The position numbers and the translations under genes are program-made. Under the pieces are notes generated by a model, which searched no databases, was not told where the DNA came from, and saw only the letters and a list, made by a program, of their open reading frames with translations. A DNA stretch of 64,000 nt from Picocystis sp. L7 (taxonomy: Eukaryota > Chlorophyta > Picocystophyceae > Picocystales > Picocystaceae). Below, piece after piece: positions 18,238 to 27,281 of this stretch. The stretch covers positions 372,001 to 436,000 of the forward strand of contig QXJR01000007.1 in the NCBI GenBank assembly GCA_020975725.1. Direction: 5' to 3'. Numbering within the stretch: the stretch's first letter is position 1; the number at the start of each line of letters is the position of its first letter.

Positions 18238-21200
18238 CTAAGCATGATTGAAATCATAAATGTAACTGATGGGGTCATAGAGCATAGTCTGAATGTCTGC
18301 CACGGTATGTGTTGATTCATATCCATCTGTCCATTGCACACGGCATGTATTGTCATGCTTCTGGATCACTGTTCCCTGGTAGAATTCTGATTTGTCATCG
18401 GTGACATGGAAGAGGTCCTGTACCACGGCATGCAGCAGGTTCGCAGGTGGTTTGAACCGCGGTCGTTTACGGACTTGCATGGGCAGGTGGCTTGAGGTCC
18501 AGGTGTTGACCATGATGGGTGCAGGACTCTGCAAATATACCTGTTGTTTGTGCTGCTTAACATGCTGAAAGTTGTTCTGTGTTATACCTGTTTCTGGTAT
18601 GCAGCCATTTGTTTCTTCCAATGAGAGGAATTCTTCCAAAAGATAGCTTGTTTCATCGATCCACATGAACGGGGTCGAGACGGAGTCCGTTTGGACCCAA
18701 TATCGAACGCTGGCTGCTGGGAACAACGAATAATCTCGCAACAAGTAACGGATGGTGTGATGAACTGGCTCCACTTGAGTGTCTGGAGGCAGTAATGCAT
18801 GCTGCGGATGTCCTGAATGTGCAGGAAATACTGTGAGGTCCGAATCCACCCATTTTTCCAAGCGGTCTGCATTAATACGATCAGAATATGGGGAGTTGTT
18901 GGGTAGCTCCAGGCGATACGCTCCTTTCCCCAACTCCTCTGCAATGGTGAATGGACCTACATAGTAGGGATCGAGTTTGTGTTTGTCAGTAGGACTTTTG
19001 AGTCCATACTGAACCTTGACCAAATCTCCTGGCTTGAAGCTACGTGGCGTACGATTGTTTCGCAGTTCACGGAATGAATCTGCCTGTTTCTGCAATTTCT
19101 GCAGAATAGCTTTGTATACCTGTTGCTGTTGTTTCAAAAAGGTTTCAATACGATGATCGGTTGAACAAACAGATGTGTTTGCATAAGCATCCTGCATAGT
19201 GGGTAATTGCAGGTGCCAGGGTAATCTAGAGGGGCACCCATAAACTGCAACAAACGGCGAAACCTTGGTGACAGCGTGCTCGCTGTCATTATATGCATGG
19301 GCAGCAGCCTGCAAGTAGTTGTCCCAGTTGCGGCGATCGTCGCAGGTTAGTCTCAAGGTCTGTAGCAAGGTTCGGTGTTGTCGTTCGGCTCCGCCCTGTG
19401 ACTGTGAATGATATGGGCTACCTGTGGTATGTTGAACCCCGAGCGCAGAACAAAAGGCCCTAAATAATGAGCGGTAAGCTGGTCCATTATCTGTGTGGAT
19501 CCTCTGTGGGGTGTGAAATTGATATATCAGACTGTCCATGATACACTGTGCTTGGCGGAATGCGCTCCAGGTGGTATGGATAGGAATATAGATCGCAAAT
19601 TTGGTGAAACGATCAACGATTGTTAGTACTCCATTGTGGCCTTTGCTGGTAAGCGGGAGGCCTTCCACGACATCTAAGACCACAGTATGAAATGGATATG
19701 GGTAGAATGCTGTCTCTGGAAAGTATGGCTGGTGACGCGAGGCTGTACCTGGCTTTTGTAATTGACAGGTAGGACACCGCGCCACAAAATGCTGAATTTG
19801 GTTGTGCATATTCTTCCATCGGAAGTGCCGTTTCGCTGCTGCGTAAGTGCGAGCGGTTCCAAAGTGGGCCTGGTCATGCACCAGGTGCAAAAGGTCTTGA
19901 CGGAGAGCGTCATCGGCTGGGACCCATACCACTGCTGGACCATCATAGGAAGTAAAGCTATTAGCTGTTGGCTTGTCAAACAGCAGCCCATCTCTAACCT
20001 GCAGGTGATGGGGAGGACTGTTTACCATGGCGTTGTATTGAGAATCTGATATTGCTGCTCTCTGCAATCTTTGGATGATAGGTGTGGCCTGTGAATCTGT
20101 GAGCATGGCTGCAACTTTGGAGGGGCTGCGAAGAACGCACACAGTCGGTGTATGACTGCGGCTAGCTAGCGGTCGAAGCGTCCCTGTGTGGTTCTGTAAA
20201 AAGGCAGTCAGCAAATTTGCAATCCACGCTACAGGAAAGGCATTGCCGCACATTCGATGGCGAGAGGCCTCTGAAACTTGGGCAGCAGCGGTGTCATTGG
20301 CCTCCATTCCAACTAAGCGCTCTTTTTCCTGAATCTGTAGTGGCCTCAATGTTCCATCAGAGTTTTGGACCCAGGTAGACCGACTTCGGTCGCTGTGCGA
20401 TTTGTGGGAGGCCATCAAGGTGGGGCACTTTGTAATAGGTTGCCCCAGTTCGTCGGTAGGCACAGTAGATCCGGGTGTTAAGCAGTCTTGCCATAGAACG
20501 GGGAGGTCCTGCAAGGGTAACAATTCTGAAGGGTTAGGCAGGGAGGTCCAGCAGTAACGGACGCGTCTCTGCGGGCAGCATTGTGCCAAATCATGTAAAT
20601 GTGGCTCTCCTAACAGGTCACTAATCTGCTGGAAATCAGCCCCCAAATGCCCCGCAAAGGGGGTACATTCAATGATGTAGCTTGGGTGGCCCAGTCGCTC
20701 CAGCAAGCGATGAGCGGAGGTAAACAGTTCTCGATGGTCGCGTAAGCCATAGCTCGGATGATCCTTTGAATTATTGGCCTTGGAAAAGGGCTGGCATGGA
20801 ACGCCAGCGATGACCAAGTCTACTGGAGGCAGTTTGCGGCGGTCCGTTAGTAGGCGGACATCGTTACCATAACGAAAAATGTCGGTCCGCGAGAAAAGGC
20901 CAGGTCGGTCAAGACTGACATCTGCAAAGACGCGTTGAATGACTTGGCGTGCGTCGTGATCGAGTTCTACTGCGATGTAATCAATCTGTAATGTAGCACC
21001 AGGGGGAACTAGATGCCACAGGGCCCGTAACACGGTACCCATTCCTGCACACACATCCAGGATTCTGACAATGGGCTGTCTGTCTTGACTGCTGTGCCTA
21101 GAAAGGTAGTCTGCAGTAATGTTTTCGGGACCCGGGCGATAGTGAACTTCGAACGGTGCGAAGTACGATAATTTAGCTATCCAGCGCTGATCGCGTGGAC

Positions 21201-23265
21201 TTAATTGTTCTGATGACTTGCTCTGAAGATACATGCTGGCCCGGTTATCGGTGATGACTGAAAACTGTTGTCCAAATAGTAGGTGACGCCAATGCTGGAG
21301 CGCATAAACGATAGCGCAGGTCTCTTTCTCTGCTGGATGATAGTTTTTCTGGGCAGAATTGAATTTTTTGGACCAAAACTCCACAGGTTTCCATTGATTT
21401 GTGGAAACATCTTGTAACAGGACGGCCCCCATACCGTGATCTGATGCATCTGTCTCGATGCGGATGGGGCGGTCTGCGTGGAAAAGCTGTAGCACTGGCC
21501 TGGAAGTGAGTAACTGTACCAGTTGAGTGAAGGCAGCATCATGCTGTGGTTTCCAGTAATGCTGAAAGTCGTGTTTATACTGTTTACGACTGAGCTCTGT
21601 GAGTGGGGCTGCAATGTCTGAATAATTCTGCACGAAGCGCATGTAAAACTGGCAGAGGCCTAGGAAGGCCAAATTCTGCTTGTGGGTTGTTGGTTTGGGG
21701 AATTTCTCGATCCGCGAAACCAAGTGGTCAGCACATGTTAGTTGTCCTTCGCGAATGCGAAAGCCAACCCACTCCAGGGTGCGATGAAAGAAGAAGCATT
21801 TCGATCGCTTAAGTCGGATGTCACTTTGCTGGCAGGTGTCCAAGAATTGCTCAAGGTGTGCAAAATGTTCTGGGATGTTGGCAGAATGGACCAAGATGTC
21901 ATCCATGTATACCTTCAGAAAAGGTAAGGTACCGAAGATTCGGTTCATCATGCGTTGAAACATGGCTGGAGCATTAGCGAGCCCCATCGGCATAACCCGC
22001 CATACGTAACTCCCGAACGGGGTCACAACAGCAGTCTTCTCCACGTCGGCCGGGTTCATCGGCACCTGGTGGAAACCATCCAGGGCATCCACTGACGAAA
22101 AGACATGGGACCCTTGTAAATTCTGCAGGTGGTCATCAATGCGGGGTAACGGGTAGCGGTCCTTGATTGTTGCCGCGTTAAGCAGCCTATAATCAAAGAC
22201 AACTCTCCAGCCCCCATCCTTCTTTGGTATAAGCAGCACAGGTGCCCCCCAACTGGATCCAGCGCAGATGTCCATCTTCCCCGCGTCAACGTACTCCGTA
22301 AGCAGTTCACGTAGAGCTTCTTGCTGTTGCGGTGACAAGCGGTAGTAGTTGCGGTGTACAGGTTGTGTGCCTGGTTCCACATTAATATTGAAAGACTCCC
22401 CAGGTGTCCGTTGAGGGGGAATCGAGGTTCGTTTCTCGAAGCAAGACTTGTATTGTAATAGAAGTCTGTCCAAGTGCTCCTGATCATCAGGGCTTAGCTT
22501 GTAAGCTTCGCTGAGCTGGCTGCGGAAACTAGCCAGATCCTGTTCCTCGCTCGTCAACTCAAATGTTGAGTCCAGGGGCTGTACCATTAAAAAGAGACAC
22601 TCAGTTGACTGTAGAGCTTCCTTCACCTCTGATGGGGGTACAATCAGGTCCAGTTTACGGGCTTTGATGAATGACTCATCGCCCTGGACTCGATGAACAG
22701 AACCCGCTGGATCGCGGAGTTCCATATACTGCTGCTGCCAGTTGAGCTGCAGCAGATACTTATGACAGAAATCGACGCCGAGTATGCAACTGAAGGTTTC
22801 GATTGGCGCAACTCCAAAAGTGTGGGTTGCCTGAAAAGTATCGATGGTCAGCAGGACTTCGATTACTGGCGCTTGGTATGTCTCTGTTCCTACAGCCAGG
22901 CTGAAATTGAAGAAGTGTCCAGTAGGCTTCCAATTCTGCAGGGCAGGATCTTGATGTTTGAGTTGTTGAAAGGCTTGGGTACTCAAGAAGGAGTTGCTCG
23001 CAAGCGTGTCCACATAAGCTTGAGTCTGCAATGTGGGAACCTCGGTGTTTCCCAGGTAGCATCTCGCCGTGAGAAATTCACAGCGAGGACGGGGATTGGG
23101 TGATGCTCTGAGGGATACCACTTGGCCTGGATATAAATTTGTATGGCTTGCTGTCTCCATGCATGCACCAGGTGGTGGTTCTTCTCCCGGCTCCATCCTG
23201 ACAGCCCCAACTGTCAGGTGGAGCCCCTTTAGTTTTTTGGAGACATGGGGGACGAATGACGGCAT
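18238..23265 (-). CDS. Gypsy pol polyprotein with embedded DNA methyltransferase
   Basis: 1675 residues. Approximate order: retropepsin-like protease (about 75-175), reverse transcriptase (about 325-505, with YMDDILVHS), RNase H (about 600-725, with TDASDHGMGAVLL and ITDNRASMYL), cytosine-5 methyltransferase (about 731-1023), integrase (about 1120-1400, with the HHCC finger H...H...CPTCQ and the core beginning VLDVVEGLPL), then an SH3-like GPF segment (DPYYVGPFTIAEELG). A final small domain (TCRVQWTDGYESTHT) resembles a Tudor/chromo-type barrel and may act in targeting, which is inference. The frame is continuous and looks whole. Confidence 0.95.
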   Translation of the reverse strand: MPSFVPHVSKKLKGLHLTVGAVRMEPGEEPPPGACMETASHTNLYPGQVVSLRASPNPRPRCEFLTARCYLGNTEVPTLQTQAYVDTLASNSFLSTQAFQQLKHQDPALQNWKPTGHFFNFSLAVGTETYQAPVIEVLLTIDTFQATHTFGVAPIETFSCILGVDFCHKYLLQLNWQQQYMELRDPAGSVHRVQGDESFIKARKLDLIVPPSEVKEALQSTECLFLMVQPLDSTFELTSEEQDLASFRSQLSEAYKLSPDDQEHLDRLLLQYKSCFEKRTSIPPQRTPGESFNINVEPGTQPVHRNYYRLSPQQQEALRELLTEYVDAGKMDICAGSSWGAPVLLIPKKDGGWRVVFDYRLLNAATIKDRYPLPRIDDHLQNLQGSHVFSSVDALDGFHQVPMNPADVEKTAVVTPFGSYVWRVMPMGLANAPAMFQRMMNRIFGTLPFLKVYMDDILVHSANIPEHFAHLEQFLDTCQQSDIRLKRSKCFFFHRTLEWVGFRIREGQLTCADHLVSRIEKFPKPTTHKQNLAFLGLCQFYMRFVQNYSDIAAPLTELSRKQYKHDFQHYWKPQHDAAFTQLVQLLTSRPVLQLFHADRPIRIETDASDHGMGAVLLQDVSTNQWKPVEFWSKKFNSAQKNYHPAEKETCAIVYALQHWRHLLFGQQFSVITDNRASMYLQSKSSEQLSPRDQRWIAKLSYFAPFEVHYRPGPENITADYLSRHSSQDRQPIVRILDVCAGMGTVLRALWHLVPPGATLQIDYIAVELDHDARQVIQRVFADVSLDRPGLFSRTDIFRYGNDVRLLTDRRKLPPVDLVIAGVPCQPFSKANNSKDHPSYGLRDHRELFTSAHRLLERLGHPSYIIECTPFAGHLGADFQQISDLLGEPHLHDLAQCCPQRRVRYCWTSLPNPSELLPLQDLPVLWQDCLTPGSTVPTDELGQPITKCPTLMASHKSHSDRSRSTWVQNSDGTLRPLQIQEKERLVGMEANDTAAAQVSEASRHRMCGNAFPVAWIANLLTAFLQNHTGTLRPLASRSHTPTVCVLRSPSKVAAMLTDSQATPIIQRLQRAAISDSQYNAMVNSPPHHLQVRDGLLFDKPTANSFTSYDGPAVVWVPADDALRQDLLHLVHDQAHFGTARTYAAAKRHFRWKNMHNQIQHFVARCPTCQLQKPGTASRHQPYFPETAFYPYPFHTVVLDVVEGLPLTSKGHNGVLTIVDRFTKFAIYIPIHTTWSAFRQAQCIMDSLIYQFHTPQRIHTDNGPAYRSLFRAFCSALGVQHTTGSPYHSQSQGGAERQHRTLLQTLRLTCDDRRNWDNYLQAAAHAYNDSEHAVTKVSPFVAVYGCPSRLPWHLQLPTMQDAYANTSVCSTDHRIETFLKQQQQVYKAILQKLQKQADSFRELRNNRTPRSFKPGDLVKVQYGLKSPTDKHKLDPYYVGPFTIAEELGKGAYRLELPNNSPYSDRINADRLEKWVDSDLTVFPAHSGHPQHALLPPDTQVEPVHHTIRYLLRDYSLFPAASVRYWVQTDSVSTPFMWIDETSYLLEEFLSLEETNGCIPETGITQNNFQHVKQHKQQVYLQSPAPIMVNTWTSSHLPMQVRKRPRFKPPANLLHAVVQDLFHVTDDKSEFYQGTVIQKHDNTCRVQWTDGYESTHTVADIQTMLYDPISYIYDFNHA
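20197..21075 (-). other. cytosine-5 DNA methyltransferase domain inside Gypsy pol
   Basis: Pol residues about 731-1023. C5-methyltransferase motifs appear in the canonical order: motif I ILDVCAGMGTVLRAL (AdoMet binding), motif IV VIAGVPCQPFSKA with the catalytic Pro-Cys-Gln, motif VI region YIIECTPFAG, motif VIII QRRVRYCWTSLP, motif IX-like PLQIQEKERLVGME, and motif X-like MCGNAFPVAW. The PCQ form of motif IV and the RYCWTSLP segment mix bacterial and DNMT3-like features by eye. The domain is in frame with the preceding RNase H and the following integrase, so it would be made as part of the polyprotein. Confidence 0.93.
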
Positions 23266-24524
23266 TGTTTTGCATCATGTCCATAACGGCGGCATCGCAA
23301 ACATAGGGAATTGGCAGTACACTGTTTTTGCTGATCTGGAGAGAGAGTGGCTCCCAAAGGGAGGTCCTTCAAGTCTGTTTGGACCCTGACGATGCGTTCT
23401 TGAAGTTCCTTGGAGAGGTCAGCAAACCTTTTGGCGATGCGGCCAGCAGGGGTAGTTGCTGCCCTCTTTGATGTAGGATCAGAATGGGGCATCGCACGGA
23501 TGGTGGCGGTCGATGTTGTGCGGACCGTATTGGCTCCTGTAAGCTTGTTGCCGCGGGCTGCAGCTTTGGCCCGTTCTCGTTCTTCAGCCTCTACCTTCAA
23601 GGCGGCGGCACAGACCCCCCAGGGGGACATGTCCGGAGCGCGTCCAAGTTCCACTAGCAACTGAAAGTGTTGTTCTATTTTGTTGCTCATCGAGTAAGGT
23701 AGGCCGACACGCAGTTTCGTGGCGATGTCGCATTCGCTGATTTTCATGCACGTAGGGTCTGTGCTCATGTTTACCACAAAACTCAGCAAGAGTAGCCGAT
23801 TCAAGAATTTCACCACGTCTTCCTTGATCGGGTGCATGCGGGCGCGCTGAAATTCCTTCCACGCATCCGGCCCAGGATCGCGTCGCTGAAATGTTTCTTT
23901 CAACAAATCATAGAGAGCCGGAAGATGCGATACGCGATTCTTGTCACCCATTATGATGTTGTCCATCATGATTCTTGCGGTTCCGCTCAATGTTTGGAGG
24001 GCAAGCACAACTTGTTGGGTATCGTTCAAGGCGTAACCTTGTACCCAGCAAGACACTTCACGATACCAATGAGTAAGTGAATATGGGTCATGGGTGAGTT
24101 CGGCACCTGAGAATGACTTGGGCTTCGTGAGCGTCACACCTTGCAAGCGTTGCGAGGCTCCCATGGCTTGGTACATATCAGTGAGGGAATGCAACCCTTT
24201 CTCGGAGAGGGGATGCACCGCAAGAGGAACGTGCTCTGATGGTTTTAAGTCTTGGTCTGATGGTTCTTGCGGAGGAGCCTCATGTGGAAGCTCCTCTTCT
24301 TCCTCTTGCGCTTCATTTTCCACGGGGTCTCTGCCAACGGGCGGTGCACCAACAACTCCATGTCCGGTAAGGGAAAGCGTACGAAGTTGTTCGAGCTCAC
24401 TTTCCAGCAACGAATTCCTCGCTTCGAGGTCTTTCCGACCTTCTTTCTCTCTTTCGAGCTCCTCTCTCATTCGTTGAAAACGGGTGAGGGTCCCCAAGGG
24501 GACATCTTCTTCAACATCACTCAT
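23229..24524 (-). CDS. Gypsy gag protein
   Basis: 431 residues starting 22 nt from the 5' LTR. The N-terminus is an acidic and basic coiled coil (RMREELEREKEGRK...). The central part is a retrotransposon gag-type helical capsid region (SLTHWYREVSCWVQGYAL, LYDLLKETFQRR). One C-terminal zinc knuckle, CLRCRRYGHDAKQC, would bind RNA. It overlaps pol by 37 nt in another frame. Confidence 0.9.
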   Translation of the reverse strand: MSDVEEDVPLGTLTRFQRMREELEREKEGRKDLEARNSLLESELEQLRTLSLTGHGVVGAPPVGRDPVENEAQEEEEELPHEAPPQEPSDQDLKPSEHVPLAVHPLSEKGLHSLTDMYQAMGASQRLQGVTLTKPKSFSGAELTHDPYSLTHWYREVSCWVQGYALNDTQQVVLALQTLSGTARIMMDNIIMGDKNRVSHLPALYDLLKETFQRRDPGPDAWKEFQRARMHPIKEDVVKFLNRLLLLSFVVNMSTDPTCMKISECDIATKLRVGLPYSMSNKIEQHFQLLVELGRAPDMSPWGVCAAALKVEAEERERAKAAARGNKLTGANTVRTTSTATIRAMPHSDPTSKRAATTPAGRIAKRFADLSKELQERIVRVQTDLKDLPLGATLSPDQQKQCTANSLCLRCRRYGHDAKQCRHSSPMSPKN

Positions 24525-24546
24525 CGGTGGGTGATGGCTTCGACAA

Positions 24547-25068
24547 TGTAGCGTCCGACTGATGTGGCACGTGCTCAGGGTCTCACCAGCACCGAAAAGA
24601 GCGTCGTTTGAAGGTGGCGAAGTGGAGGAGGCGTTGGGAAGGCGGTAGCTCTTCCGAAAGAAAGCAAGTGAACTAAAAAGACAAGGGGAGGGACCTAGGG
24701 GTCTACCTCTCTCTCAACCGCCCTTGAGCGGTTGAAGACAGCCTGGCGGGGCTCCCCAACTGCCCACGTGGGGGGCGAGCGATGCATTGGATGGTCCCGA
24801 AGGGTCGTTTCCAAGCGACCCTGGCCTGTCCGTCGCATCGCCACCGTTGAGTTGCCCCAGCCCTACCTTCTAGAAGGGATTGAGGGAAGGGATTCCAAAC
24901 ACCACAACCCTTCAATCCCGGTCTGTTCCGTTCGAGTCCTCGATGGGGAGGTCCCTTAGTAAGGGGCGAGTCCCCTTACTACAAGGGTTCTGACCGGACC
25001 AGGTCTCGACCCAACTTGGAGAGGGGTTCGAAGGGGCCCTCTCATGGATAGGGCCTCTAGGGCCTACA
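24547..25068 (-). repeat. Gypsy LTR, right copy (5' LTR)
   Basis: 522 bp, matches the copy at 17685-18206 over its full length by eye. As the 5' LTR it would drive transcription toward lower coordinates. It is followed directly by the remaining 5' leader of the Copia element (25069-25145). Confidence 0.93.
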
Positions 25069-25127
25069 CCCTTGTCTATCTTGTATCGCGCCATGATGTG
25101 TTCTTCCATTGTGTAGGTGTCTCCGGG

Positions 25128-25145
25128 CAACCAAGGCTCTTAACC
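25128..25145 (-). promoter_or_regulatory. Copia primer-binding site, apparently against a tRNA-Lys(CUU) anticodon arm
   Basis: On the minus strand the 5' LTR is followed by GGTTAAGAGCCTTGGTTG. Its complement reads CAAGG-CTCTTAA-CC, the anticodon stem, loop (C32 U33 CUU A37 A38) and start of the 3' stem of a tRNA-Lys(CUU). Drosophila copia is known to prime from an internal, anticodon-region fragment of tRNA-iMet in the same way. The assignment is by base complementarity only. Confidence 0.5.
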
Positions 25146-25587
25146 TGTTGAAAAATATTTATAGCTCAGTTAACCTACACTGCCTTTGGTTGAGTGAGTC
25201 TCTCGCACTTCTCCTCTAGGAGGTGCCCCTTCTCCTAAGTGGACCTGCGCTCTTTGGGTCTCGCTTGGAGGTGATGCTCCCGCGCCCGTTTGGTGTGGGA
25301 TGCCTGACTTTGCAAAGACTCAACTGATCAATTACATGCATGCTTGCTCCCTTATATAGGGTGGATGTATCTGCGCTGCATTACATCATCCCCCCAACCG
25401 TGCAAGACTATTCGTACAATCACAACACTATCACAACTTAGTATCTCCCCTTTTAGAAGGTGGGTACCTTCCTTCTAGACCCACTCCCTTGACCGGACTG
25501 GTCTTACATCATCCTGCTATAGCCAGTACGGGTATACCGATCAAGTGTTTAAACTTCTCATGGTTGGAAACTTGTCATATTTTAACA
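25146..25587 (-). repeat. Copia LTR, right copy (5' LTR)
   Basis: 442 bp, matches 13335-13776 by eye. The motif CTTATATAGG at 25351-25360 reads as a TATA box on the minus strand. Confidence 0.93.
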
Positions 25588-25592
25588 GAAGG
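25588..25592. repeat. target-site duplication, right copy (GAAGG)
   Basis: Matches 13330-13334. Confidence 0.85.
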
Positions 25593-25969
25593 TCCTCGAT
25601 CGAAACGGACGGGGAGAGCCCAGCACGACTGCCGACGCGCTGGTCGAACGACCGTGGACCGTTTCCTACGTTGGATGGACGAACGGACGTCCCAAGCTCC
25701 AACGAAGACGATCGGTTTCCTTCGTTGGACGTGCATCGCAACGCCATCCCACCACGCCACGACTACGAGGCTCGACGGTCGAGGCGTAGATCCGAGCTCG
25801 CTTCTCCTCCAAGCACCCAGGCACGCACGGCACCGGTTCCCTACCCATCACGCATCCCACCTCCTCTGGCCCGCACCGCATCGCTCCGCCGCGAGCGTGT
25901 TCTTCGTCCCACGCGGTCGTGCGTCCAACCTCGGATTCCTTCCGTCACTCGCGAAAGGGTCCCAAAAGG

Positions 25970-26107
25970 CCAAGGCAGAGAAGAAACTCCCGAAAGGGAA
26001 GGGAAGGGTCCCGACCGGCCAAGGCAGAGAAGAAACTCCCGAAAGGGAAGGGAAGGGTCCCGACCGGCCAAGGCAGAGAAGAAACTCCCAAAAGGGAAGG
26101 GAAGGGT
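25970..26107 (+). repeat. 49-bp tandem repeat, about 3 copies
   Basis: The unit begins CCAAGGCAGAGAAGAAACTC and ends with GGGTCCCGACCGG; it is repeated almost exactly near 25970, 26019 and 26068. It lies 380 bp from the Copia insertion and directly upstream of the next gene, so it may be in its promoter or 5' UTR. Confidence 0.85.
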
Positions 26108-26191
26108 CGACTACGGTTCCAGCTTCGAAACGTATCCGAGGCGGTGCGGCATGCGAAAGGAGCGTTTCCATCCGCATCGAAAGGACGAAAG

Positions 26192-27281
26192 ATGAACGAA
26201 GAGGAGAAGAAACGCATGCCCGTTGCTGCACGCAGGGTCGTGGAAGAATTGGAACGGTGCGTGGAGGAAACGACGCCGCAGGAACCCGAGGAGATCGACG
26301 TCGAAAACTCGAGCTGGAGCGCACCGATCGTCTGCAGCTCGCGCAGGAGACGAGGCGCGCGAACAGCTCCAGGAACGAGAGACTGACGCGAGCGCGAGAC
26401 GTTCCCTCGACAGCGAAAGCCGGGACTGGAAAATCGCCGCCGAAGTCAAGGCCTCGTGCGAGGAATGGGAGAGCCGATTCACCCATCGAAAGGCGAGTGC
26501 ACTCAGGCGGTTGGAGGAGGTGCTCCAACGCTCCACGTGCGATCTAAACGACGTGGACGCTTTTTGTGTGGCGCTGAGGGATGCAGACGCGAATTTCGTG
26601 ACGAGCCTGTTCGCGGTTTGCTTCCACGAAGCATCGACGCAGGGTGAAGAGAAACCGTGGGAAGCGTTGGACGACAACCTGCGACGGATGGCCCTTCGAA
26701 CGCTGAACGGCATCTGTCTGGTGGATGCACGCGCATGTCGCGAACTGTCGAAGGCTACGTTCCTGGAGAAGATCTTGGAAGGCACCCAGCAGGATGGGAA
26801 CCTTCGTGTAGCGGATCCAGTCGCTGCGTTGGCGTTGCTGCAGACGCTCGCACTTCGCGACCACAGGGTCGATCAGGAGTTGCGTCGATTGGGAGGTGTG
26901 CGTGCACTGGGTTCGATCTTGGTGGATGCGTCTACTGCGAACGAAGCGAGGAAGAAAGCGGGAGAAACACTTGCGTATTTGCTACACGACACGGCACAGG
27001 AGGCACTGGAGGTCGACGTCATGGAGGCGCGCACTCGAGACCGACAAGAAGCCGAGGAGGTGCTGGGGGAACCTTTGGTGCGATGGTTGGCCTCCGGTCT
27101 GCCGCTTCGTGGCTGGCAGAGCGAAGAGGAACAGGACCAGGTCATGCGGGATTGGTGGGAAGACCTGTTTGGGAGGTTGAACACGCAAAACGGGACGGTC
27201 CACGGAGTCGGCGAGGGAGCTGCTTCGAAGGAAGCGACGCGTCCACCTTCGGAAGCCGAGACCGGCGTTTCGAACGCCTGA
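26192..27281 (+). CDS. unknown armadillo-like helical protein (two exons inferred)
   Basis: The main frame (to 27281) has no ATG near its 5' end. An ATG at 26192 (MNEEEKKRMP) in another frame joins it if an intron 26257-26413 is removed: donor GTGCGT, ACTGAC branch-like motif near 26380, acceptor CTCGACAG. The product is then 310 residues and the frame is kept. The protein is almost all alpha-helical; the segment from about residue 115 to 215 (PVAALALLQTLALRDHRV, LGGVRALGSILV, AGETLAYLL) looks like two or three armadillo/HEAT-type repeats, and the C-terminus is acidic then polar. No family was recognised. The upstream region carries the 49-bp tandem repeat. The intron is inferred from motif and frame only. 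Confidence 0.5.

Larger units (their letters stand above)
17685..25068 (-). mobile_element. Ty3/Gypsy LTR retrotransposon carrying a cytosine-5 DNA methyltransferase domain
   Basis: 7384 bp, inserted in the Copia element, coding on the minus strand. Two 522-bp LTRs (TGTAGCG...CCTACA) look identical. The duplicated target is CCCT, or CCCTT if one terminal T is shared. Gag and pol lie in two frames with a 37-nt overlap; frameshifting or re-initiation at such overlaps is known in the family. Pol order is protease, reverse transcriptase, RNase H, methyltransferase, integrase. Reverse transcriptase before integrase defines Ty3/Gypsy. A purine-rich AGGAACCAGGAGAA abuts the left (3') LTR. The element looks whole and is younger than the Copia host. 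Confidence 0.95.
13335..25587 (-). mobile_element. Ty1/Copia LTR retrotransposon, interrupted by a nested Gypsy element
   Basis: Two 442-bp LTRs (TG...CA ends) bracket the element, flanked by GAAGG duplications. The coding strand is minus, so the right LTR is the 5' LTR. It holds a single gag-pol frame with domains in Copia order (gag, protease, integrase, reverse transcriptase, RNase H). A purine-rich tract (GGGCGGGAG on minus) sits next to the left LTR, as expected for the 3' side. Without the nested element it is about 4.9 kb, a normal Copia size. The pol part looks whole. The element is split once, near the start of its gag region, by the Gypsy insertion. The two LTRs look identical by eye, so the insertion is young. 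Confidence 0.93.
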
